Shown here one piece after another: positions 1 through 8,989 of a stretch of DNA of 64,000 nucleotides. The position numbers and the translations under genes were made by a program. This DNA is from Liriodendron chinense. Taxonomy: Eukaryota; Streptophyta; Magnoliopsida; Magnoliales; Magnoliaceae. Where the stretch lies: NCBI GenBank assembly GCA_003013855.2, contig ML058548.1, positions 372,001 through 436,000 of the forward strand. The letters run 5' to 3'. The stretch's first letter is position 1. Every line of letters starts with the position of its first letter. The notes below the pieces were generated by a model. It did no database searches and was not told where the DNA came from. It saw only the letters and a list, made by a program, of their open reading frames with translations.

Positions 1-672
1 AGTGATCCTGTCCTAGCTAGAACCTCTGGTGACTAGTGGCTGGTGAGAAGACTGGAGTGATCCCTTCTCATTTGGTCAGGGTGCCTTTACCAGAGCATGC
101 ATGTCATGCATTGCATTAATAAAGACTTTTACTAAGTTGTTTTGATTTGATTAAATGATAATATGCTGCTTGTGCTTACTCTGTATTTACTGTGCCATTA
201 TTATCATGATTGTCTTAAAGGGATATTCCCCACTATGATATCGTTTAACGCTATCCAACCACATCTCAGATAATCCAGGTAAAGATCCATTAAGAGAATC
301 GAACACTACGACGAGGTGCTCGAAGGCTCGTGGCAGCAAGCGATGGACGATGAAACTGAAGCGGCCTAAAGATGGATTATGTTTATGATCTTTGTAGAGT
401 CTATTTATTTTCATATAACTTGTAATAAGCCTCTCATTGAGACTAGAAAGTAGAGTATTATGTAATTTGGATGGTTTAAGGACATTATCTTGATAACGTA
501 GAGTAGAAAAACTTTAAATAAGAACTTAAATTTTCGTCATTATGCTATGTATGCCATGAATGTATTGAATTACAGGTGAGTGTGTGGAAATGTAACCCTG
601 AGACACTTGAGTTAACATCCGGAAGCTCGACCATCGTGTTGTCCACGAGAGTTGAAATTTCGGGGCGTTACA
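1..672 (-). repeat. Partial LTR of an unclassified retrotransposon
   Basis: Read on the minus strand, the sequence starting at 672 begins TGTAACGCCCCGAAATTTC, a typical opening of plant Gypsy-type LTRs. It interrupts the Copia pol reading frame that comes in from the right: the protein stops resembling Copia right after the residues MFDGV. I therefore read 672 as the outer edge of an LTR whose other end lies outside the window. The rest has no convincing coding content; a 75-codon minus-strand ORF at 187-414 has no recognisable motif. The lineage cannot be assigned from the LTR alone. Confidence 0.4.
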
Positions 673-1671
673 CCATCGAACATCCTGATGCGCACAGTAC
701 CAACACTCAAAACCTTATAAGCGACTCCATCGCACACAAACACCGATTCTTCACCATACTCCTTGTATGTCATGAATGAACTCCAGTCAGGACAAACGTG
801 ACATGAAGCCCCTGAATCAAGGATCCACTCACTACCGTGAGATCCCTTATCGGAAACAGTCAGAACTTCACAAAAATCGTCACTGTCCTCTACGGTATTG
901 GCTCTATCTCCAGAAGAGTTTCCATACTTCTCTTGCCTCAACCTGGGATTCTGACAATCCCCTCTCATGTGGCTCTCATGGTCACAATTCCAGCACTTCA
1001 CCTTAGACTTACCTTTGCCTTTAGCCCTCGATCCCGATTTCGAATATCCTCCATGCTCAGAACTTCTTCCTACCATAGCCAGTGCCTCTGGGGAATAACG
1101 GGAAGCCACGTCACCACTTTTCTTTCCCATCGCCTTCGACTGGAGGGCTGAGATAACAGTCTCAAAGCTTATGGTTCCCTTCCTGCACACACAGAGTCCT
1201 TGAACGACTCATATGAATTTGGAAGAGAATTCAACACGATGCATGCTTGATACTCATCCTTTATCGGTTCATCGATCTCCACCAACTTGCAAACCAGCCT
1301 ATTGAACTGCTCAGGTGGTCCTCCACCTCAGTTCCCTCAGCCATCCTTAAGGTGAACAATTGCATCAACACGTACATGCGATTCTCTAGAGATTTCTTGG
1401 CATAAACCTTCTCTAGCTTCGTCGTTGTTTCCACCGCAGTCTTCTCCTTCATGACATGATAGAGAACATCATTCGTCAGGTTTAACAGGATTGAGGTTCT
1501 TGCCTTCTTGGCAAGCCTCGTCCACTAATCTTCTTTCATAGCCTCGGGTCGCTTTCCAAGAGCTCCATCAAGCCCTTACTGAACCAGGAAGGATTCAATC
1601 TTCACATTCCATAGCTCAAAGTTATTTTTCCCAAAGAACTTCTCTATATCGAACCTTGCGCTCGATCCCAT
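673..1671 (-). pseudogene. Copia gag-protease fragment, decayed
   Basis: The reading frame starts with ATG at 1671-1669, 42 nt inside the primer site, and opens with MGSSARFDIEKFFGKNNFE, the usual N-terminus of Tork/Tnt1 Gag. Two in-frame stops follow within the first 60 codons, both one transition away from a sense codon. The Gag body (LYHVMKEKTAVE...LEKVYAKKSLENR) lies around 1260-1470. A CCHC zinc knuckle, CWNCDHESHMRGDC, lies near 960-1005 and the aspartic protease motif WILDSGASCHVCP near 790-830. Between the Gag body and the knuckle the frame shifts. Family role: Gag packages the RNA and the protease cuts the polyprotein. The product is not functional because of the stops, the frameshift and the truncation at 672. 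Confidence 0.8.
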
Positions 1672-1712
1672 CTTCTCATCTCAGATTCGAATCTACTCCA
1701 CCCCAACTTTAT

Positions 1713-1723
1713 CTCTGATACCA
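1713..1723 (-). other. Primer-binding site (initiator tRNA-Met)
   Basis: Minus strand TGGTATCAGAG, the standard complement of the 3' end of initiator tRNA-Met used by Ty1-Copia elements. It sits 2 nt inside the LTR edge. Confidence 0.9.
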
Positions 1724-2128
1724 CTTGTTGGGATAAAAGCTGGCAGCGGAAGCTGAACGCCGAAATCGTGAAGCAATGCGAAATCAAACGAGAAACAAGA
1801 TGCAATCAATCACACACAAGCACACCACAAGAGATTCCGAATTTTGTGTGGAAAAACCCCAAAACGGGTAAAAAAACCACGGCACAAATGATCCACTATG
1901 AATATCAGAAGATTATAGAGATTGACAGCCTACAAAGCAAGGAAACACAGAGAAAAACCCCAAGTTCTCTCTCTCGCACACCTCTCCCCTCTTCCTAGTA
2001 CGAATAGGAAACCTTGCATACCTTAGGATTCCTCTCTAAGTCGGATTACAACACCTTAAATAGGAAGAAATCCGAAATTAGAAACACCTTGCGCAGTACT
2101 GCGGACTGCGCAAGAACTCCGCGTGCAC

Positions 2129-2280
2129 AACCGACCGGTCAGCCTTCACAAAAACAGTCCAAGGAGTTTTACACCAACGTTGCCTCACAACCGACCGGTC
2201 TGGGCACTAGGAAAACGTCCGGGGGGGGGGGGGGGGGGGGAGGTCTTCACAGCATCTGGGTTGCGCTGTCCGGTCAGTCG
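2129..2280 (-). promoter_or_regulatory. ACCGGT palindrome cluster in Copia LTR U3
   Basis: Two perfect CCGACCGGTC sites (near 2139 and 2191) and a degenerate one (TCCGGTCAGTCGGAG, near 2268) lie upstream of the minus-strand TATA-like box. The spacer word GGACTGTTTTTG (minus strand, near 2148-2160) also occurs in the Athila LTRs of this window next to the same palindrome. Confidence 0.5.
2221..2240. repeat. Poly-G run
   Basis: Twenty consecutive G residues inside the Copia LTR. It is a candidate replication or assembly slippage site, and its length may be unreliable. Confidence 0.9.
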
Positions 2281-2320
2281 GAGCACCCATTCGAGCCAAG
2301 TTTGAAGACTCAACCCAACA

Positions 2321-3033
2321 CTAAGCTAGTTAAGCTGTTACGTTATAGTCAGCACTTCACTTCAGAGATGACATTAACCTATAATTTTTTTTAATGCAAT
2401 CCATTAAAAAATCTATTTTCATTGGTGTAAATTCATCTACGGTTAGGTTAAGAAACCTTGGACTAAACATATCCAATAATTCACACAAGTTGAAGTATAC
2501 AACCTAACCGTTGGATTGGTGTATTTTTCCTTCTTTTGTTATTGGAACGGACTATAACAAAAAAGAAGGAAAAAAAAAAAAAAACTTTGTTGGCTCTTTT
2601 CATAACCGTTCATTTTCTTTCCAAGAAAGTACCGCAATAGAACGGCTATAATTGTCAGAACTATTTACTTTTTGTATATGGCCCATCCAAGGGATGTCCT
2701 ACTCGATGATTGATCCAGATCTTGTAATCGTCTTCAATGCCAGCACTAATATTAGGTTTAATGAAACTTAGTGACAAACACGGCAGTCCAGTCCAAGGCG
2801 AGAGCAGGTCTCAGGATGCTAAGGAGACACATTGACCCGTAAGTCACACGAAGCTCCCACCCAGTGGAGACACATTAACCCACGGTGGGTGCGTGCATCG
2901 TGTGACTAACCGTAAGTTACGTTGCCTAGCTAACAGGCTAGGTGGGTTGCATGACTAACAAAAAGTGAAAAAGTCCCCCAAACAAGACCGCAAGTGTGAG
3001 AGGCGCGTGCCTGCGTCCCCAGCAAAATGATGG
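2321..3033. other. Non-genic DNA with a strong hairpin
   Basis: No coding frame is supported. At 2525-2578 an inverted repeat of about 18 bp (TTTTCCTTCTTTTGTTAT against its complement) encloses an 11-nt loop. Around it CGGTTAGGTT (near 2440) and AACCTAACCG (near 2502) form another inverted pair, so 2435-2578 looks like a fold-back or degenerate MITE. Further right, 2980-3030 carries a CAAGTGTGAGAGGC direct repeat that recurs at 3291-3304. Confidence 0.5.
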
Positions 3034-3258
3034 TAGTGGCTCATTTGGACACCAGCAGATAAGTTACTTTTTCTTCTTATATCAGCAGGTAAAGTAACTT
3101 ATTTGAGATAAGTAAGTTTGGTTTATAATCAATTATAAGTAGCTTTTTTTTTTTAATTTAAAGTTATTTAATCACTTCAGTTTAATAAGTAAAAATGAAG
3201 ATAAGCTGCTTAAGGTATCAATAGCTTATCTTAAGTAACTTACAATCCAAGCGTCCCC
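3034..3258. repeat. Degenerate inverted-repeat element (MITE-like)
   Basis: The left end (TCATTTGGACACCAGCAGAT then AAGTTACTTT) and the complement of the right end (GGGGACGCTTGGATTGTAAG, TTACTT) are inverted copies. The interior is AT-rich and self-complementary (ATAAGCTGCTTA, AGTAACTTAT). It is flanked by direct repeats of about 30 bp (near 2986-3020 and 3289-3325: GGCAAGTGTGAGAGGC...). I infer a hAT-like MITE. No clean target duplication was found. Confidence 0.45.
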
Positions 3259-3575
3259 TAAGTAGGACCCAGGAGAGGAGTCGCTCGTGTAACACAACGG
3301 CAAGTGTGAGAGGCATGCGCCCGCGCCCCCACAAGTGATGGGAAATTAGGTAGGGCTCAAGCGAGGAGTCAAGGCACACGTGTGGTGCTATCAGAGCCTC
3401 TCAACGGGATCCCTGCTGTGGGGATGCCATATGTTAAAGATTAGGCTGATCTGATCTGCTAGGTGGCCGCAAGTGTAAATTGAATGCAAGTGTCATTGTT
3501 TGATTTCTGGTAAATATTCATTTGCCTTATGCATGTTTAGATCACTGTGATCTTTGTGCTAGGCCATGAGGGAGT

Positions 3576-3988
3576 GGTTTAGGGCGGCCCCATCCTCACC
3601 CAAAAAGTGTGACTCTCACCGTGGGCCTACCTTAATGTATGTATTCTACACCAATTCCGCCCACCTGCGGTGATTGACCATTAAAAACCTTCTTGTGAGC
3701 TGCAAAAGTGTTGGATTAAGCTTTTTTTTTTTCTTTTTTTCCTTCATCTATGTTTATGTGAGCTTTTCCCAGGTTGGATGACAATAAACATTACAGTGGG
3801 CCCTAAGAAGTTTTTAATGAAGAATTAAATCACCACTGTTTCCTAGAGTATTTTCTACCTGAGATTTGGATCTACTCCATGTTAGGGCTCACGCAGATGG
3901 ACAGCGTGGATGCAGAATACATACGTCAAAGTGGGCCCAATGGTTACCGCACTGTGTTGGGTGAGGCTGCCTATGCTGCTCCTAAACC
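3576..3988. repeat. GGGCCCAC-core inverted-repeat element, copy 0
   Basis: Shares the core of the cluster at 16-23 kb: GTGGGCC...TTAATGTATGTATTC at the left, GAATACATACGTCAAAGTGGGCC at the right, and in the middle the conserved words TTGGATGACAATAAACATTACAGTGGGCCC and CACTGTTTCCT. The outer arms pair with each other (GGTTTAGG...CCTCACCCAA against TTGGGTGAGG...CCTAAACC). It lies outside the CACTA element, so the family was also active in the flanking DNA. Confidence 0.7.
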
Positions 3989-4066
3989 ATGAAATGTGCG
4001 TTGGACCAAATGAACAGTCTAGATCAATTATACGCTGGCACTTAGGAAGTTGTAAACTGTCACATG

Positions 4067-4345
4067 CACTACACCAATATCGCAAAAAAACGACGGATCA
4101 AGTTCGTCGTTAATCGTTATTAACGACGGACTTCGTCCGTCGCATGGTCACACGTTCTTTGCAAGTCGTTAATCAGAAACGACGAACCAAATCCGTCGTT
4201 AAATTACGACGGATAAACATCATCGTTGCAGCAATGGATTGTATTCGTCGTTGTAAAAAGAACGACGGATCAAATTCGTCGATAATACTAGGATCTGTCA
4301 GTTTTCTTGTAACATCATCGACGGATCTGGTCCGTCGTTAATTTT
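4067..4345. repeat. CACTA left terminus and subterminal repeats
   Basis: The terminal CACTACACC is followed by at least eight direct and inverted copies of ACGACGGAT / CCGTCGTTA between 4088 and 4345. In this superfamily such motifs are the binding sites of the second transposase-encoded protein. Confidence 0.85.
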
Positions 4346-4857
4346 TAAAAAATAAAAAAAAATCAGCATGCATTTGTTGCATTTTGAATTTCTTACACCT
4401 GATATCATTGAAGCAATACAAACCAATTCGATACATAAACTAAACTAACCATTTCTAATTCACACATCCATCATTTATTGCATATTGAATTTCTTACATC
4501 TTGCGAACTAGCTGCGAACATCTTAAATATCCAATTACATCAGCAAGAAACTATATTAGTCTTTCAATCAACAATGCAGCAACAAAATCTTTTGAAACCC
4601 TCCAGTTAAGCTGTCTTTCTAAAACAGCAAGGCTTTTAGTGTGCATGGGAAAATTGTGGGACGACCCCGTTCGAATGAGGAATTCCAAGCAAACCGCAAA
4701 GCAGAACCTGAAATTATGATTTTGAAAGAACTAATTAAGCTATTGATAAAATAACGACAAGAATGGAGTTTACATAAATGAATTGGCGATATTCAAAACC
4801 AGACATATACCATGAACCCAAGAAATAAAATGTCAAATTGATAAGCAGGCGAGTTTT
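4346..4857. other. Non-genic CACTA interior
   Basis: AT-rich DNA with no supported gene. The words CATTTATTGCATATTGAATTT and CATTTGTTGCATTTTGAATT (near 4370 and 4471) form a loose direct repeat of about 100 bp. Confidence 0.5.
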
Positions 4858-4978
4858 TCATATTGAACTACCTCCGGTTGAGCCAGCTGTGAAGCTATGC
4901 TGTGATTGAAAAACTAAAGGCTGTACAGCTGGTATTATGATAGCAATGATGTAAACTGGTGGAACTTGCATTAGATCC
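4858..4978 (-). other. Possible captured terminal exon, unidentified
   Basis: On the minus strand a good splice acceptor (GCTGAAGCTGCAG, ending at 4979) precedes 39 codons beginning DLMQVPPVYIIAIIIPAVQP and ending in TGA at 4860-4858. The hydrophobic run followed by a Ser/Thr/Gly-rich tail resembles a real C-terminus. I do not recognise the family, and no partner exon is evident nearby. It could be chance. Confidence 0.25.
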
Positions 4979-5124
4979 TGCAGCTTCAGCACATGAAGCA
5001 AGCAATTAGTAAAATAGCAACAAATTCTTGCATAGAAGGTTTCAATGGTCGGCATTTCTATCCCCACTATTTTGTGATGTGTGGCCAACTTGAGTTTGGG
5101 ATCTCCATCATGTTTGGGCTCAGA

Positions 5125-5345
5125 TCCTAACACAAATGTCATGGTGGGTGCCACAGATCCTAACACCTGGTTACAAGTTGAGATCCATCCTATCAATCCT
5201 TGTCACATGGCTGTGCAGCCAAAAACTCTGTGAGGACCACCATGATGTCCACTTGACATCCGATCCTTCCATCATTTTTGGGAGATCCAAAATTCGAGTA
5301 AGCCACACCATAGAAAACAATAGGAATGGAAACACCAACTGAGGC
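5125..5345. repeat. Relic of the GGGCCCAC-core repeat family
   Basis: Words such as ACCACCATGATGTCCACTTG, CCTTCCATCATTTTTGGGAGA and GTAAGCCACACCATAGAAAACA match the order of the conserved core of the repeats at 16-23 kb, but the copy is worn and lacks clear arms. It is followed at 5340-5425 by a tandem pair of a unit of about 41 bp (AGGCTAAATCTAG...CGGTTCT). Confidence 0.4.
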
Positions 5346-5425
5346 TAAATCTAGTTTTTCACTTCGGTTCTTAACAACCAAGGCTAAATCTAGTCTTTTA
5401 CCTCGGTTCTCAATAAATAGTGGCT

Positions 5426-6221
5426 AAAAATGTTTAATTTTTTTAAAATATTTTGCATGTTTCACAATCCAATCATTTAGTTTTAATTCATTCATAAAAG
5501 CACAATACCAACAAAAAAGTTAACCATCTATTTAAGGTTATCAAAACAGACTACAGATGCGCCCTATCACATCAAACTTAGCTTGTAGACATAAAGTACT
5601 ATAAGGAAATTCACACTAAAAAAACCAAAGTCTACTATCATAATGCTTGCAACAGCTGACATAGTTAGCTCTGATTGGTTAGGCCTCTCCGGTCTGTTCT
5701 ACAACTGTATAAAAACGTCAGTCTAGCAACCGTATAAAGATGAGGATTGTCTTCTGAAAGAAAACATATAAGCACACAACAAGGAGTAAGTATTAGTGAT
5801 TAAGAAAGCAAAATAGATTATCAACAGAAGAAACGTGCCCTTTTATATGTTGAGGTGCATAGGATGCCTCTAACTTTGAGGCCATTTAAGTAAAAGATCA
5901 TTCAGCCACTTTATTTTGACATCAAGATGTGGCACATCCTGAAATAAGACCATTTTCCCAAGCTAAAGTAAATATATATTAACTTTAAAATACAGAACAT
6001 GAGATACAAAATTAAAAACTAAATCACAAAATTCAAGTGCAAGATCCATGCAAAGTATTTGGATACTCTGGTAGACTCTGATACACCAAGAAATTACTTA
6101 GAATTTCACGTGGCAATTTACTCGGCTGAGTTTGACGCGTCTACTATTTATGTGTCTGTGTATCAAGCATCCTACTCTTGGATTATTTCCTATCAGAGTG
6201 GGCTGCTAAATGGTCATTTAG
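5426..6221. other. Non-genic CACTA interior
   Basis: AT-rich, without a supported reading frame or clear repeat boundary. Confidence 0.5.
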
Positions 6222-6383
6222 ATGGCACCTAAACAAGAGTCACTGATAGCCTGAAGTTTGAAAAATAAAATTTAAGACAATTGTCTATATAACATCCAAG
6301 CTATGGCACCTAAACAAGAGTCACTGATTGCCTAAGGTTTGAAAAGTAAAATATAAGACAATTGTGTATATAACATCCAAGCT
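6222..6383. repeat. Tandem duplication, 81-bp unit
   Basis: Two adjacent copies (6222-6302, 6303-6383) start ATGGCACCTAAACAAGAGTC and end AACATCCAAGCT, with only a few differences. A second small pair of about 28 bp (ATCTCTTTCAAA.TGTAACAAG) occurs at 6839-6866 and 6889-6917. Confidence 0.85.
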
Positions 6384-6936
6384 GTGCAAAAGGTGCACTA
6401 CATTATAAAAGGATAACCTAGGTGACAATCAAGACGGTGGTCCATTCATCAGGCAGGCCAAACCAGAGTGGCCCAGCCCAACCCTCACTTGTAGCAATGT
6501 GTAGTTGGAAGGTTCAAACATTAAACCCTTTGCATCTACTGATGTGTCTCTATCACCAAGGCAACCACGCATTTATTATACACTACCTATCTATTTATGC
6601 ATAAAACAATGGTCCTCTATGAACATACAAGCTGTCCAAGAATCAGAAGTCCACATCATCTAAAATGTCTGCAACTAGAATTGCAACCCATTGCAAGAAT
6701 CAATAGAAGAAAGAATTTATCCATCAAAATTAATCACCAACATGTTTTCTTTGGTTCATACATATGCCAAACACAACAGACTTAAACAAAGAAACAAAGG
6801 TTCTAGGCCAAGAGCGACTATCAACAGAAGAAGGAAATATCTCTTTCAAACTGTAACAAGTACAAATTGAGGTACAAGAGCAGGTAAACATCTCTTTCAA
6901 AATGTAACAAGTACAAATCTGTTGTCCTATAAGAAA
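6384..6936. other. Non-genic CACTA interior
   Basis: No coding sequence is supported. Short ORFs here lack any recognisable motif or splice context. Confidence 0.5.
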
Positions 6937-7284
6937 GGGTGGTTTGGATGCTTGTAAATAGAGCTAACTGTAAATAATTTACAAGTAAATGGTTTGCAAT
7001 CCATTTGGATGCTGAAAATGCCTATAAATCATTTATAGGTTGTAAATTATTTACAGCTTTCAGCCCCATTTGATTTACAGGCTCTCTATTTACAGCCTAA
7101 CAGCTATAAATGGAAAGATTGGCTCTTCATTTACAGGACTTACACAATTTATAGGCTATCCAAACAAAGATAATCATTTAACTGTAAATCATTTACAGCT
7201 AACTGCTAAACAGTATAAGCTATAAATGATTTACACCTATAAATCATTTACTACTTGAACCATTACAGGCATCCAAACGACCCC
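6937..7284. repeat. MITE with TTTGGATGC-type inverted termini
   Basis: The left terminus GGGTGGTTTGGATGCTTGTA and the complement of the right terminus GGGTCGTTTGGATGCCTGTA match at 18 of 20 positions. The 348-bp interior is AT-rich and repeats CTGTAAAT.ATTTACAG in both orientations, so it can fold into nested hairpins. The end sequence resembles hAT-derived MITEs of plants. A clean 8-bp target duplication is not visible. Confidence 0.75.
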
Positions 7285-8042
7285 AACTGTAACTTTTTTC
7301 TTTTCTTATACTGAAAGAAAAAAAAACTGAACAGATAATAAAGGAAAAAAAGATAAATATATACATCATAATCTTTTTAAGACACCAACAACTAACAATC
7401 CAGATTTCTTATTATCATTAAGATTCTATTGAATATGATGGTCTTTCGCCGGATACTAGATGACGCATGATTCCAAATTAACATTTGACGAAAAACAAGT
7501 GGCAAAAACAACCAAGACTGGAAAGTAGAAAAAGAATTCTACAATTCAAAATTGAATGCTTCTTTCTGTTTAGGAAATAAATATAAAATAACATGTGCAT
7601 AAAAAAAAGTGCCGTGAACACTAAGCATGATTTGTGGGTGTTCAGCAGCACTTGTAATTGGGCATACCTTGCCTATGATAATCAACATTCATAATGAAGG
7701 ACAACAAAAAATGGAAATGCAGGGAATCGACTAGTAAATATTTTGAAATTTGCTAGTCTTTGTGGTGATCAAAAGGTCTCCCTTCCATCAAATCTTAATA
7801 AGACAGCTCATATGGCCAATCAATTCTTGTGGAGAATACCATCAAAATTACACGGGACTCGGCACAAAAAAAAAAGAAAAGAAAGAAAGAAAGGCATGTT
7901 TATCAGGCGGCTACATAAAACAAGTCATTCTCATAAATAAAGACATGTCACTGATATATGCTGACAGCCAAGGCATGTAAGTTAAGAAAATGTGAGTAAA
8001 AGCAGTAGATACAATGATATTTCAACAAATTCATTAAGTTAC
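7285..8042. other. Non-genic CACTA interior left of captured exons
   Basis: AT-rich. It could be a captured intron of the metal-tolerance gene to the right, but no further exon of that gene is recognisable here. Confidence 0.45.
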
Positions 8043-8969
8043 CTGTGAATTCCACAAGTTTTGAAATCCATGAACTATTGTTGCACCAGAACCAAGGCAA
8101 AAAATACCAACAGTAGATATCAAAGACCAGACAAATCTTTCCTTTGAATAACCATAACTGCAGAAAGCATGCAAGAAACAGCTGAGCCATTTATCCAAAG
8201 AGTGAAAAACAAGTACCTAGTCTAAATATTTAGACGAGTATGAAGACTCTCCAAGTGAATTATTCTGAATGCAATTTTTGTGGGTAAAAGATATGGTTGC
8301 AAAAGAAACATGGAGTCTTTAATATGCCTGGCAAATTGGAAAGTTGATGCATGCGTAAGACAATAAACAGCCAGAAAAACCTAGATCTCATATACTTCCT
8401 AGTTCATAGCTGTGGGTGGAGGGGTTTCTTTTCCAATTCACTGTGTTGATACTGATGCTTCCAGTTCCAATCCTTTAAGATACTTGGGGACACTGGCCAA
8501 GCATGGGAATCTGGAGGTCACATCCTTCCATTTCTAGAAGTCAGCTACTGCATGCGGAATGCTCAAGCCGATTGAAATTGAAAAATTCTATAGCCTATGG
8601 TAGATTATAATAACTCACGGGTGCAGAGCATCAGGAGCACGTCTTGAGCTACTTAGACCATAAGCAAGAAGGGCCTACAATACCAATATCGATCAGTTTC
8701 TTAAATAGAATACATGACTCAATAAGAGAGCATAAACTAGCAAAAGATAAGTTTATGGGATGAAATAAAATATAAACACATTAAATCCTACAGATTGGTC
8801 ATAGAGGATAACAGATGCATGAAAGAGGGAACAAGTTAACAATAGTAAAATAAATAAATACCTGGTTTGCAAAATCTGCAACTGAATGTATAACTTCGGC
8901 AAACATAACATGGCTTGAAGTCACCAGCCATACGCCAAATTTCAGAGAGAAGACAAGGAAGTAGAGATA
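8043..8969 (-). pseudogene. Captured exons of a cation-diffusion-facilitator (MTP) gene
   Basis: Three minus-strand exons with canonical splice borders encode a contiguous piece of a plant metal tolerance protein of the SLC30A9/MTPC4 type, a membrane cation transporter. Exon one (about 8969-8862) encodes LVFSLKFGVW and HVMFAEVIHSVADFANQ, then donor GT. Exon two (8674-8619, 56 bp) encodes ALLAYGLSSSRRAPDALH plus two bases of a Pro codon, with AG acceptor and GTGAGT donor. Exon three (8157-8043, 115 bp) supplies the missing base and encodes YGYSKERFVWSL, GIFCLGSGATIVHG and FQNLWNSQ, with donor GTAACT. The H...D metal-binding pattern of transmembrane segment two (HSVADF) is intact. Splice phase is kept across both introns and there are no stops. 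The upstream exons, and everything after NSQ, are missing. The strand is that of the transposase genes, so read-through transcription is possible. Confidence 0.85.
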
Positions 8970-8989
8970 TTCAATGAAAAAATTCAATC

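Larger units (their letters stand above)
673..2320 (-). mobile_element. Truncated Tork/Tnt1-like Ty1-Copia element (5' part)
   Basis: On the minus strand this holds, in order, a 5' LTR (2320-1726), a tRNA-Met primer-binding site (1723-1713), gag (from 1671) and the start of protease. It then ends abruptly at 672, where another LTR begins. Integrase, reverse transcriptase, RNase H and the 3' LTR are missing from the window. The possible outer target-site base run next to the LTR is ctaag (2321-2325), but its partner cannot be seen. Confidence 0.85.
1726..2320 (-). repeat. 5' LTR of the Tork-like Copia element
   Basis: 595 bp bounded by short inverted repeats TGTTGGG (2320 end) and CCCAACA (1726 end), followed directly by the primer-binding site. 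On the minus strand a TATA-like CCTATTTAAGG lies near 2054-2064. Upstream of it are a TGCGCAGT...GCGCAA dyad (about 2090-2115) and three copies of a GACCGGTC or near-GACCGGTC palindrome (about 2137-2275). A 20-G run on the plus strand (2221-2240) interrupts the palindrome region. Confidence 0.88.

Noticed and set aside
187..414. 75-codon minus-strand ORF
   Set aside because: No family motif; it lies in the putative LTR and is probably chance.
4088..4345. ACGACGG repeats as a satellite or regulatory array of a host gene
   Set aside because: They lie directly inside CACTA termini at both ends of the element, as expected for subterminal transposase-binding repeats.
7743..7980. Overlapping plus-strand ORFs of 65 and 76 codons
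   Set aside because: Lys-rich, AT-driven, without motifs, and opposite to the captured exons.
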